Shown here: in pieces, positions 1-6,318 of the stretch
How positions within the stretch are numbered: position 1 is the stretch's first letter
Layout of the letters: the number at the start of each line of letters is the position of its first letter
NCBI GenBank assembly: GCA_001917125.1
Contig: MNTU01000002.1
Coordinates: forward strand, 1 to 14,232
Direction: 5' to 3'
DNA length: 14,232 nucleotides
Source of the DNA: Azospirillum sp. 47_25
Lineage (GTDB): Bacteria > Pseudomonadota > Alphaproteobacteria > RF32 > CAG-239
Made by a program: the position numbers and the translations under genes
The notes under the pieces: generated by a model
Told to the model about the DNA's origin: nothing
Databases searched by the model: none
The model's input: only the letters and a program-made list of their open reading frames with translations

Positions 1-77
1 TCAGATTTGGCAAGCAATGTCAATACAATATGAGCAATGAGGTTTATTGAGACTAACGAAGCTAAATATTTGGATAT
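1..77. other. Left edge, no assignable gene
   Basis: All three forward frames reach a stop within the first 50 bases (TGA at 31-33, 38-40 and 48-50), so the tail of a rightward gene entering from outside the window is possible. Nothing recognisable is encoded. If such a gene exists, the hairpin at 78-109 could also end it. Confidence 0.3.
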
Positions 78-109
78 AAACCAAGCCCCTCCAAAGAGGA
101 GCTTGGTTT
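78..109 (-). terminator. Terminator hairpin after the porin gene
   Basis: Arms AAACCAAGC and GCTTGGTTT pair perfectly (9 bp). After one mismatch, four inner pairs (CCTC/GAGG) follow around a CAAA loop. It begins 13 bases past the porin stop codon. The T-tract on the minus strand is short (TTTATAT), so termination may be only moderate. It could work in both directions. Confidence 0.75.
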
Positions 110-122
110 AATTAGGATTTAT

Positions 123-1253
123 TTAGTATTTTAAAGCGATACCGGTTATAACCGCATAGCCTTTGTTATTGTTGTCGGAATTCCGATCGACGCCTTTGGA
201 GTTGCTGTAAGCATTAACCCAGAACAATTCAAAATATTCATTCAGCGAATAACGGTTGGCCTGAATAAATATGTCATCGCGGTTACGGGTGTTTTTGGCT
301 TCGGAATGGAGATAAGCAAAATTGGTTTTGAAGCGGCCAAAATCATATCCGACGCTGAAGTCCCATGCCTCACCTTCCCGGTAATTATCAAAATATGCCG
401 GCAGATGCGGGCTGCGTGCCGTGGTGGAAATCGGATTCTTATCGCCGTCAATATAAGCGTTTTTATATGATGTCGAAACGTTAAATTTATCGACAACCCA
501 GCGAACACCGAAAGCCCATTCATTATCGGTACGGTTAAACAGGCCGTAAGCCACCGAAGTATATAAATCACCCAAGCCGGGATTCCACTTGTTTTGCATG
601 GCTGCGGTGTAACCGTCTTCTTTTTTCTGATAGCTGGTATAACGGCTGACCATACCGCGGCGGCTGGCATTATCCGGCGCATAGCTGAAACCGAATTTGG
701 TATTGCCGATCATCGGCGTGAAATAATTGAATTTGAAAGAACGCCCGTCATCCATAATATTGGTTGATTTCGGGGTCGCAAATTTGACGGTCTTCAGGCC
801 GTTGACCCAGTTGGCGCTGGTCAGCCAATATGGCAGATTGCTGTCCTGGATGCCTATCCAGGTAATTTCCTGCGCCCCTTGGTGGAGCTGAAAGGCTGCG
901 TTGTAGGTGTGACCGACGGTAAATTTACCATATTTGGGATTTTCAGCCAATGCATACGGATAAAAGCGCCAGTCGCCGTCGTTATAATCTTTGTCATGCT
1001 GGCGGAAGACCAAGGTATAATCGGCATGAACCCCCAGCCGGGTTTGATTTTCAAATTTGTAAGCCCCTTCCAGATTGCCGTCCGAGCGAAAAACCAAACG
1101 ATTGGGCATATTGCTCACATTATTGTTGTCCCGGGTTTCCATAATACCGTAATAAACGCCGGCCATTCCGGACTGCGAAAACTCAAAGCCGTGGGCTGCC
1201 GCCACACCCGGCAAAGCCGTGGCTGCACATAAGGTCAGTAATAATTTTTTCAT
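123..1253 (-). CDS. Outer-membrane porin-like beta-barrel protein
   Basis: A 376-residue secreted protein, probably a barrel that lets small solutes through the outer membrane. It starts with a signal peptide (MKKLLLTLCAATALPGVAAA, probable cut near residue 20-21). The mature part has alternating polar and aromatic residues, many Tyr/Trp/Phe/Asn, no long hydrophobic helix, and ends in an aromatic residue (GIALKY), as outer-membrane barrels do. I chose the ATG at 1253 because a purine-rich site (GAAGGGGG) precedes it and the signal peptide begins there; a longer frame to 1361 would add 36 residues without signal character and overlap the end of murF. The gene lies 79 bp after the MurF stop with no terminator between, so read-through is possible, but a promoter with a QseB/PmrA-like box lies in the gap. 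The barrel call is firm; substrate and subfamily are unknown. Confidence 0.8.
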   Translation of the reverse strand: MKKLLLTLCAATALPGVAAAHGFEFSQSGMAGVYYGIMETRDNNNVSNMPNRLVFRSDGNLEGAYKFENQTRLGVHADYTLVFRQHDKDYNDGDWRFYPYALAENPKYGKFTVGHTYNAAFQLHQGAQEITWIGIQDSNLPYWLTSANWVNGLKTVKFATPKSTNIMDDGRSFKFNYFTPMIGNTKFGFSYAPDNASRRGMVSRYTSYQKKEDGYTAAMQNKWNPGLGDLYTSVAYGLFNRTDNEWAFGVRWVVDKFNVSTSYKNAYIDGDKNPISTTARSPHLPAYFDNYREGEAWDFSVGYDFGRFKTNFAYLHSEAKNTRNRDDIFIQANRYSLNEYFELFWVNAYSNSKGVDRNSDNNNKGYAVITGIALKY

Positions 1254-1289
1254 AAGGCCCCCTTCAGATAGTTGCAAAGGATATAACCA

Positions 1290-1322
1290 ACTATAACGGC
1301 AAGGATTTAAGAATGCCTTAAA
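1290..1322 (-). promoter_or_regulatory. Candidate porin promoter with QseB/PmrA-like box
   Basis: On the minus strand the gap before the porin gene contains TTTAAG-GCATT-CTTAAA (1322 to 1306), followed 10 bases later by TATAGT (1295-1290), a 5/6 match to a -10 element. The spaced TTAA half-sites occupy the -35 position, where PmrA-type activators bind. The published PmrA consensus is YTTAAK-N5-YTTAAK; only the last base differs here. A further CTTAAT half-site on the plus strand (1332-1337) overlaps the murF stop codon. Motif and spacing are seen; regulation is inferred. Confidence 0.4.
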
Positions 1323-1332
1323 ATTATTTTCC

Positions 1333-2856
1333 TTAATAATTATCCGGGAGGTCGTTCTCAAGCAGGATAATCTTTTTGCGCTCCGTTTTCAGGGCATGGG
1401 CATGTTCCAAGCCGTCTTTTAAGCTTTCCGCGATATAAAGTTTTTCGGCAGGAAAGCCGGCATCCGCCAATCCCCGGGCAATTGGGCGGGTTTGTTTTTC
1501 GCCCACCAAAATGACATAGTCACAGACCCGGGCCGCATTTTGGCCAAACTCACGGTTCAATGTCTCCTGCGCTTCGCCGAGTTCAACCATTCCCGGGGTG
1601 ATCATTATTTTATAATCGTCAAACAAAGACAAAGTGCGCAATGCGGCTTGGGTTCCGTTAGGATTGGAGTTGAAGCCGTCGTCTATAACGGCAAAGCTGC
1701 CGTGATCAATCAGCTGTAAACGGTGCGGCACGGCGGTAATTTTTAAAAGTCTCGGTTTCAAGGCTGTCAGAGATATGCCCAACAGGTGACACATTGCCAG
1801 CGCGCCGGTGAGATTGACGATATTGTGTTCGCCCAGGAGTGCGGTTTGAAAATCGCAGCTTTGACCGTCCGGCGTATGCAGGGTAAAGGCCGTGCCGCGG
1901 GAAGAAACTTTTACATCAGATGCCCAGTAATCATTTTCATCGTTTAAGCCGTAAGTCATAAACCTGTGCCGCGGCAGATTGGTGCGAATCAGCTCATTAT
2001 CGCCGTTAAGCAGCAGAAAACCGTCTTCCGGCAAAGCATCGGCCAGTTCATATTTGGTTTTAATAATATTTTCCTGAGACTTGAAACTTTCCAAATGCTG
2101 CTGCCCGAGCGCGGTGATAATGCCGTGGCGGGGACCGGCAATTCCGCAAAGCTCCTTAATGTCGCCGACATTCTGTGCCCCCATCTCGCAGACAAAAACT
2201 TCATGATAAGGTTTAAGCTGCCCGCGTATGGTTTTGACCACGCCCATCGGCGTGTTATAGCTTTCCGGCGTCATCAGAGAATTAAACTGCGCCTGCAACA
2301 GCGTGTTCAAATAATATTTAACACTGGTTTTGCCGTAGCTGCCGGTGATGCCGATGACGGTCAAATCAGGACAGGCCTTTAAAATTTTACGGGCTTTGAC
2401 AATATAGGTATGGCGGCGCCAGGCTTCAAACGGCATATTGATATAATCAGCCAACAACAGCAACAGCGGAATTGCCGCATAGGTCAGCGGCAGCCAGAAA
2501 AGGGCGATTTCCCATCCGGCATAAAAACCGGCCGCCGTCAGAGCCAAAACGGTCAGCAGCAAACGGTCAACCCGATGGGTATAGACCAGCGGCTTTTTGG
2601 CCTTGCGGGGGCGCATACTCCAACCGGCCAGGACAAATGCGGTTGCCAGTACCGTTTCGTTCAGAGGCTGACGCCAGCCGTAAACCGCCAAAACCAGCAG
2701 CAGTATCTGCCCCCAGAGGCGCGGCGAATTGTGCCAGAGCCATTTCAACTGAACTTTCGGCTTATAGGCGTTCAACTGAAACATGTGGGTAAAATAACGG
2801 ATAGCCAGCAAAGAAGCGGCAGCTCCCAAAACAAAGCAAACAACAGGCAAAATCAT
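1333..2856 (-). CDS. murF: Membrane-anchored MurF-type Mur ligase
   Basis: A 507-residue ATP-dependent ligase of the family that adds D-Ala-D-Ala to the UDP-MurNAc tripeptide. The ATP loop is GSYGKTS (172-178), followed by PESYNTPMGV (197-206), CEMGA (223-227), the TKYE segment whose Lys268 matches the carbamylated lysine, LLNGDNE (282-288), and the C-terminal-domain motifs DDGFNSNPNGT and MVELGE. These are clear MurF marks. The N-terminus is unusual: about 165 residues with hydrophobic segments near 1-20, 50-80 and 98-137 replace the ordinary substrate-binding domain, so the enzyme should sit on the inner membrane. The ATG at 2856 has GGAG just upstream and follows the hydrolase stop by one base, so the two genes are co-transcribed and perhaps translationally coupled. 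It may be a second, specialised MurF rather than the housekeeping copy; that cannot be told from this window. Confidence 0.88.
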   Translation of the reverse strand: MILPVVCFVLGAAASLLAIRYFTHMFQLNAYKPKVQLKWLWHNSPRLWGQILLLVLAVYGWRQPLNETVLATAFVLAGWSMRPRKAKKPLVYTHRVDRLLLTVLALTAAGFYAGWEIALFWLPLTYAAIPLLLLLADYINMPFEAWRRHTYIVKARKILKACPDLTVIGITGSYGKTSVKYYLNTLLQAQFNSLMTPESYNTPMGVVKTIRGQLKPYHEVFVCEMGAQNVGDIKELCGIAGPRHGIITALGQQHLESFKSQENIIKTKYELADALPEDGFLLLNGDNELIRTNLPRHRFMTYGLNDENDYWASDVKVSSRGTAFTLHTPDGQSCDFQTALLGEHNIVNLTGALAMCHLLGISLTALKPRLLKITAVPHRLQLIDHGSFAVIDDGFNSNPNGTQAALRTLSLFDDYKIMITPGMVELGEAQETLNREFGQNAARVCDYVILVGEKQTRPIARGLADAGFPAEKLYIAESLKDGLEHAHALKTERKKIILLENDLPDNY

Positions 2857-2857
2857 C

Positions 2858-3631
2858 TTAATCTCCGATGTTCAGAAAAGATTTTATAACTTTGGCAAAC
2901 AAATAAGGCTGCTCAAGAAAAGAGTAATGTCCGGCGCCGGAGAACACCACCAGTCCCGAGCCTTTAATCTGTTTTTCCATTTTACGGCCGTCGCTCAGAG
3001 GGGTGGCGGTATCTTTGTCCCCCCATATCAGCAGCGTTTCCGCGGTTATTTGCGGCAGCAGCGGTTCCAGATCCTCGTTGACGGCCTTGACCAGGCTGCC
3101 GCGCATTACCGGCGACGCGGCGGCATAGTCCGCCGAACCGAATTTCTTCTGAAAACGGTTTAAGGCATCGGGAAAAAGTTTTGTCATCAAAGGAAAATTC
3201 AAAACCGCCTTGCCCAATTTGTACAACCTTACCCGCAGTTTATAAGCCAACGAACGGTGCGGCATGATGCCTGCGGCATCAACCAGAATGTTTTTGACAA
3301 TCGCAAAAGGAAGATTTTTGCGGGCAGAGAGCTTAATAATAACCCTGCCGCCGTACGAATGCCCAAGCAAAATAACCTTTTTCCGCTTAAACTGATGCAA
3401 AAATTCGACCACAAAATCAGCATAGTCGTCCACGCTCCATGCTGCGGGCGGTTCCTCACTGCCGCCGAATCCGGGAAAATCGGGTGCAACGACTTTATAG
3501 CGGGCGGCAATCACGTTCATAATATTTTCATAAAGGCTGCTGTCAGCCCCCCAGCCGTGGAGCAGGCAGACCAAATCGCCCTCCCCGGCCTCGCGGTAAT
3601 TGATTTTTAATCCCTTAATTGTTGTGTACAC
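2858..3631 (-). CDS. Alpha/beta-hydrolase fold protein
   Basis: A 257-residue serine hydrolase of the alpha/beta fold, without signal peptide, so probably cytoplasmic. Seen in order: the oxyanion motif HGWG (25-28), the DFPGFGGS loop (51-58), the nucleophile elbow GHSYGG with Ser92, the acid motif WGDKDTATP with Asp207, and GAGHY with His235, giving a complete triad. The start is GTG at 3631. An in-frame TAA lies a few codons upstream, so no earlier start exists, and no good Shine-Dalgarno site is visible. It is the first gene of an operon with murF and lies opposite the D-Ala-D-Ala ligase gene, which suggests a role in peptidoglycan precursor or D-amino-acid ester handling. Its substrate cannot be read from the sequence. 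Confidence 0.85.
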   Translation of the reverse strand: MYTTIKGLKINYREAGEGDLVCLLHGWGADSSLYENIMNVIAARYKVVAPDFPGFGGSEEPPAAWSVDDYADFVVEFLHQFKRKKVILLGHSYGGRVIIKLSARKNLPFAIVKNILVDAAGIMPHRSLAYKLRVRLYKLGKAVLNFPLMTKLFPDALNRFQKKFGSADYAAASPVMRGSLVKAVNEDLEPLLPQITAETLLIWGDKDTATPLSDGRKMEKQIKGSGLVVFSGAGHYSFLEQPYLFAKVIKSFLNIGD

Positions 3632-3734
3632 GGCGGCAAATCTTTACGGTATGTTAATCAGAATCGTTGTAGTTTTCTTTCTATATTGATAGCTTTTTTA
3701 TCTTAAATAAACCTTAAAAGAGAGACTTAAAATC
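3632..3734. promoter_or_regulatory. Divergent promoter region, hydrolase-murF / ddl
   Basis: A 103-bp AT-rich gap between divergent starts must hold promoters for both directions. I could not settle a -35/-10 pair; TTGTAG (3667-3672) and TATATT (3682-3687) are too close together. Close to the ddl start lies CTTAAA-TAAAC-CTTAAA (3702-3718), which fits CTTAA-N6-CTTAA, and a third CTTAAA follows at 3725-3730. Since this is so near the ATG (3735) and so AT-rich, it would act as a repressor site if anything, and may be chance. Confidence 0.3.
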
Positions 3735-4940
3735 ATGAAAACGAGAGTTGCGGTTATTTTCGGCGGCAAAAGCACCGAGCATGAAATTTCCATTATTTCT
3801 GCCGTTCAGGCCATGAACAACATGGATGCCGACAAATATGAAATCATTCCGCTTTATTTGAGCAAGGAAAATGAATTTTATACTGGTTCCCGGCTGCGGG
3901 ACATCAACGAGTACCGCGACCTCAAGGCATTGATCAGCAAAAGCCGGCGCGTAATTTTGGTCAACGACAAAAATAAAAACTATCTGGTCAGATATCCGCT
4001 GAAAGCTTTGCGCAAAAATATTGTCAGCGAGATTGACGTTGCTTTTCCGATTGTGCACGGCACCAATGTTGAAGACGGCACGCTGCAGGGATATTTGAAA
4101 ACGCTCAACCTGCCCTTTGTCGGCTGCGACGTGTTTGCTTCCGGCTTGGGTATGGATAAATATGCAATGAAAATTATGCTGAAGGAAGCCGGTTTTCCGG
4201 TTTTGGACTGTTGCCGTTTCAGCGCCCATGATTATCAAAATGTTGATAACGTTATTGCTGCGGTTGAAAGCAAATTTGCTTATCCGGTTATCGTCAAACC
4301 GGTAAATCTCGGCTCCAGCATCGGCATTTCAAAAGCCGACAACAAATCCGGACTTGAAAAAGCTTTGGCCGGCGCTTTCACTTTTGCCGACAAGGTACTG
4401 GTCGAGCCGGCAATTACCGAGCTGAAAGAAATCAACTGTGCCGTATTGGGCGACGGTGACGAAGCCACCGCTTCCGAATGTGAGGAACCGCTGAATGCCC
4501 ATGAAATTTTAAGTTTTCAGGACAAATATATGAGCGGAGGCGCCAAATCAGGCGGCTCTAAGGGAATGCAGAGTCTGCAGCGCCGGATTCCGGCCGATAT
4601 CACTCCCGAGGCTCGGCAGGAAATTCAGGATATGGCGGTTCGGGCCTTTCAATATCTGGACTGCAACGGCGTGGCGCGAATCGATTTTATGATTGACAAG
4701 GCAACCGGTAAAATCTATTTCAACGAAATCAATACAATCCCCGGCTCACTCTCTTTCTATTTATGGGAACCGGTCGGCATCAAATATAAACAGCTGCTTG
4801 ATCATCTGATTAAGCTGGCTCTCAAACGTCAACGCCGGGAAGAGGAAATCGTTTATTCCTTTGACAGCAACGTTCTTGCTCAGGCCGGAAGTTTCGGCGC
4901 CAAAGGCTGTCACGGACAGGGCGCAAAATTTGCAGCCTAA
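3735..4940 (+). CDS. ddl: D-alanine--D-alanine ligase family protein
   Basis: A 401-residue cytoplasmic ATP-grasp enzyme that joins two D-amino acids for the end of the peptidoglycan stem peptide. Seen: the N-terminal FGGKSTEHEISI (9-20), FPIVHGTNVEDGTLQG (104-119), the ATP-grasp lysine in VKPVNLGSSIGIS (187-199), the omega-loop region SFQDKYMSGGAKSGGSKGMQ (260-279), RIPADI (284-289), ARIDFMI (314-320) and the metal-binding FNEINTIPGS (329-338). The Gly/Lys-rich insert after DKYMSGG is longer than in E. coli DdlB and resembles ligases I associate with Clostridia (from memory). D-Ala-D-Ala is the default product; D-Ser or D-Lac cannot be excluded. The protein continues about 20 residues past the fold (AQAGSFGAKGCHGQGAKFAA), and the last eight codons plus stop lie in a direct repeat. 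It is divergent from hydrolase-murF, which fits a common pathway. Confidence 0.9.
   Translation: MKTRVAVIFGGKSTEHEISIISAVQAMNNMDADKYEIIPLYLSKENEFYTGSRLRDINEYRDLKALISKSRRVILVNDKNKNYLVRYPLKALRKNIVSEIDVAFPIVHGTNVEDGTLQGYLKTLNLPFVGCDVFASGLGMDKYAMKIMLKEAGFPVLDCCRFSAHDYQNVDNVIAAVESKFAYPVIVKPVNLGSSIGISKADNKSGLEKALAGAFTFADKVLVEPAITELKEINCAVLGDGDEATASECEEPLNAHEILSFQDKYMSGGAKSGGSKGMQSLQRRIPADITPEARQEIQDMAVRAFQYLDCNGVARIDFMIDKATGKIYFNEINTIPGSLSFYLWEPVGIKYKQLLDHLIKLALKRQRREEEIVYSFDSNVLAQAGSFGAKGCHGQGAKFAA
4913..4939. repeat. 27-bp direct repeat, copy 1, in the 3' end of ddl
   Basis: Identical to 5018-5044, with core GGGCGCAAAATTTGCAGCC. It covers codons 394-401 of ddl and the first two bases of its TAA stop. 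It contains the small palindrome GCAAA-A-TTTGC. The copies are offset by 105 bp. The identity drops quickly outside the 27 bases, though AAAGGC upstream and an A-rich ATGT stretch downstream recur loosely, as expected for a decayed longer unit. Confidence 0.85.
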
Positions 4941-5017
4941 ACACATGTACCCTGAAGACGCTCGTTGGCTGTAACGTGCACTCTTTGGGGCGGGTGACAT
5001 GAAAGGCCTTATCTTCG

Positions 5018-5044
5018 CGGACAGGGCGCAAAATTTGCAGCCTA
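5018..5044. repeat. 27-bp direct repeat, copy 2, intergenic
   Basis: Exact second copy of 4913-4939. Here it is followed by GG, creating the palindrome GCCTAGGC. Its ATTTGCA can pair with TGCAAAT just downstream (around 5055), a weak structure that might end ddl transcripts; the AT-rich tract 5056-5096 follows. The 78 bases between the copies encode nothing recognisable on either strand. Confidence 0.85.
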
Positions 5045-5098
5045 GGCAAAATGTCTTGCAAATATTAAATTTTGTAAAAAATAAAAAAATTATTTTCC

Positions 5099-5130
5099 CT
5101 TAAGCGTTCCTTAAGTTCGGCATGTAAAAG
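5099..5130 (+). promoter_or_regulatory. QseB/PmrA-type operator and promoter of ygiW-qseBC
   Basis: CTTAAG-CGTTC-CTTAAG (5099-5115) is a perfect direct repeat with 11-bp period. It fully matches the PmrA box YTTAAK-N5-YTTAAK and the CTTAA-N6-CTTAA motif reported for QseB at ygiW-qseBC in Aggregatibacter. Nine bases later lies TAAAAG (5125-5130), a weak -10 (4/6), as expected for a promoter that needs an activator. The response regulator encoded in this operon is the obvious ligand. A further GTTAAG half-site is at 5141-5146. Confidence 0.65.
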
Positions 5131-5181
5131 TGTGTTTGTAGTTAAGAGGACAAACCACTTTATATTTAGAGGAGAAAAGAA

Positions 5182-5556
5182 ATGAACAAATTTATTACCG
5201 CTTCTGCTTTTGTTGTTGCCCTTGGATTGAGCACCAGTGCTCTGGCCAGCGGTTTTACCGGACCGCAGCAGGCCGGGGGCTTTCAGGGACCGGGTTTGGC
5301 TCCGAGCAGTGTTGCCGAAGCTCTGAAACTCAATGACGACACTCCGGTTGTTCTGGTCGGTCAGATTGAAAAAAGCCTGGGTGACGAAAAATATCTGTTC
5401 AAAGACGCTTCCGGTTCGGTTACCGTGGAAATCGACAATGAAGACTGGCGCGGCGTAACCGTTACCCCGAAAGACACCATTGTTATTCAGGGTGAAATCG
5501 ACAAAGACTTTTTCAAAACTGAAATAGATGTTGACAGCGTCGCTTTGAAAAAATAA
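5182..5556 (+). CDS. ygiW: YgiW/YdeI-family periplasmic BOF protein
   Basis: A 124-residue exported stress protein of the bacterial OB-fold (BOF) family. The signal peptide is residues 1-22, with cleavage after ALA. The mature part opens with the family's GGFQGPG segment, then the OB domain from about residue 40: VVLVGQIEKSLGDEKYLFKD, SGSVTVEIDNEDW, VTPKDTIVIQGEIDKDF and EIDVDSVAL, all closely following E. coli YgiW. Length is normal (about 125-130). The ATG is preceded by AGAGGAG. In enterics and Pasteurellaceae this gene sits directly before qseBC, as here, and is linked to resistance to oxidative stress and cationic peptides. It is the first gene after the CTTAAG operator; a strong hairpin lies between it and the regulator gene. 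Confidence 0.93.
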   Translation: MNKFITASAFVVALGLSTSALASGFTGPQQAGGFQGPGLAPSSVAEALKLNDDTPVVLVGQIEKSLGDEKYLFKDASGSVTVEIDNEDWRGVTVTPKDTIVIQGEIDKDFFKTEIDVDSVALKK

Positions 5557-5567
5557 GCTGTGACAAA

Positions 5568-5638
5568 TTCAAGGCTCCTGCCCCGGCCGGATATTACAAA
5601 GTTCCCTCTAGGATATCTGCCCGGCCGGGAGCCTTGAA
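5568..5638 (+). terminator. Large hairpin between ygiW and qseB
   Basis: Outer arms TTCAAGGCTCC and GGAGCCTTGAA pair perfectly (11 bp). Inside, after small bulges, CGGCCGG segments pair, and ATAT stretches can extend the stem. It begins 11 bases past the ygiW stop and ends 20 bases before the regulator ATG, covering the start of neither. There is no good T-run after it (AACCTTTTG), so partial termination or mRNA processing is more likely than full stop, giving more ygiW than qseBC message. Confidence 0.6.
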
Positions 5639-5658
5639 ACCTTTTGACGGAGGTTTTG

Positions 5659-6318
5659 ATGCGGATTTTACTGGTAGAAGATGATTTTTTAATCGGTGAC
5701 GGCATTAAAACCGGGCTGGAAAAGCTCGGCTTCAACATTGACTGGTTTCAAGACGGCGAAGACGGTGAAGAGGCGCTGCTGCAGGCTCCTTATGATGCCG
5801 TTATTCTGGATTTGGGACTGCCGGGAAAAGACGGGCTGGAAATTTTGCAAAGCTGGCGGCAAAAAGGCCGCAAAGAGGCCGTTTTGATTTTGACTGCCCG
5901 CGGCGACGTCGACCAGCGGATTACCGGACTGAATCTCGGGGCCGACGATTATTTGGGCAAGCCTTTTTCGCTTAAGGAGGTTCAGGCGCGCCTCAACGCC
6001 CTCATCCGCCGGCAGGGCGGACAGGCCTCTCCCCTGATCAGCCATAAAAACGTTACATTTAACCCGCAAACACGCAAAGTGACCCTGAACGGCAAAGAAA
6101 TTACTTTGTCGCCGAAAGAACTTATTGTTTTGGAACTGCTACTGCTCAACAAAAACAAAGTGCTTTCCAAAGAAACCATTGAAAACAAAATTTATTCCTG
6201 GGACGACGAAGTGCAAAGCAATGCCGTGGAAGTGCACATCCACCATTTGCGCAAAAAGCTCGGCAAGGATATTGTTAAAACCATCAACAAAATCGGCTAT
6301 GTTCTGGAGGATGAATGA
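5659..6318 (+). CDS. qseB: OmpR-family response regulator, QseB/PmrA-like
   Basis: A 219-residue DNA-binding regulator. The receiver domain (1-115) has the acidic pair Glu7-Asp8-Asp9, phospho-acceptor Asp51 ([11 protein letters not shown]), Thr79 and Lys101 (GKPF). The C-terminal winged helix (about 125-219) has [13 protein letters not shown] and the recognition-helix region [14 protein letters not shown], typical of QseB/PmrA. I chose ATG at 5659: ACGGAGGT (5647-5654) is well spaced before it, and MRILLVEDD is the normal family start; an in-frame TTG at 5644 would add five residues and consume the ribosome site. The stop overlaps the kinase start (ATGA, 6315-6318), so the two are translationally coupled. 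The YgiW neighbour favours QseB over PmrA as name, though the two families are hard to separate. Confidence 0.92.
   Translation: MRILLVEDDFLIGDGIKTGLEKLGFNIDWFQDGEDGEEALLQAPYDAVILDLGLPGKDGLEILQSWRQKGRKEAVLILTARGDVDQRITGLNLGADDYLGKPFSLKEVQARLNALIRRQGGQASPLISHKNVTFNPQTRKVTLNGKEITLSPKELIVLELLLLNKNKVLSKETIENKIYSWDDEVQSNAVEVHIHHLRKKLGKDIVKTINKIGYVLEDE

Noticed and set aside
879..1232. Plus-strand open frame of 117 codons across the porin gene
   Set aside because: Antisense shadow of a clear signal-peptide-bearing barrel protein; composition is not protein-like.
3714..4238. Minus-strand open frame of 174 codons across ddl
   Set aside because: Antisense to conserved ATP-grasp motifs; no domain of its own.
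3735..4940. VanA-type vancomycin-resistance ligase
   Set aside because: No VanH or VanX partner is seen, and the omega-loop FQDKY is closer to ordinary D-Ala-D-Ala ligases; the host is Gram-negative.
4822..5061. Minus-strand open frame through the repeat region (79 residues)
   Set aside because: It overlaps the ddl 3' end antisense, repeats the same short segment because of the direct repeat, has no recognisable domain and no clear ribosome site.
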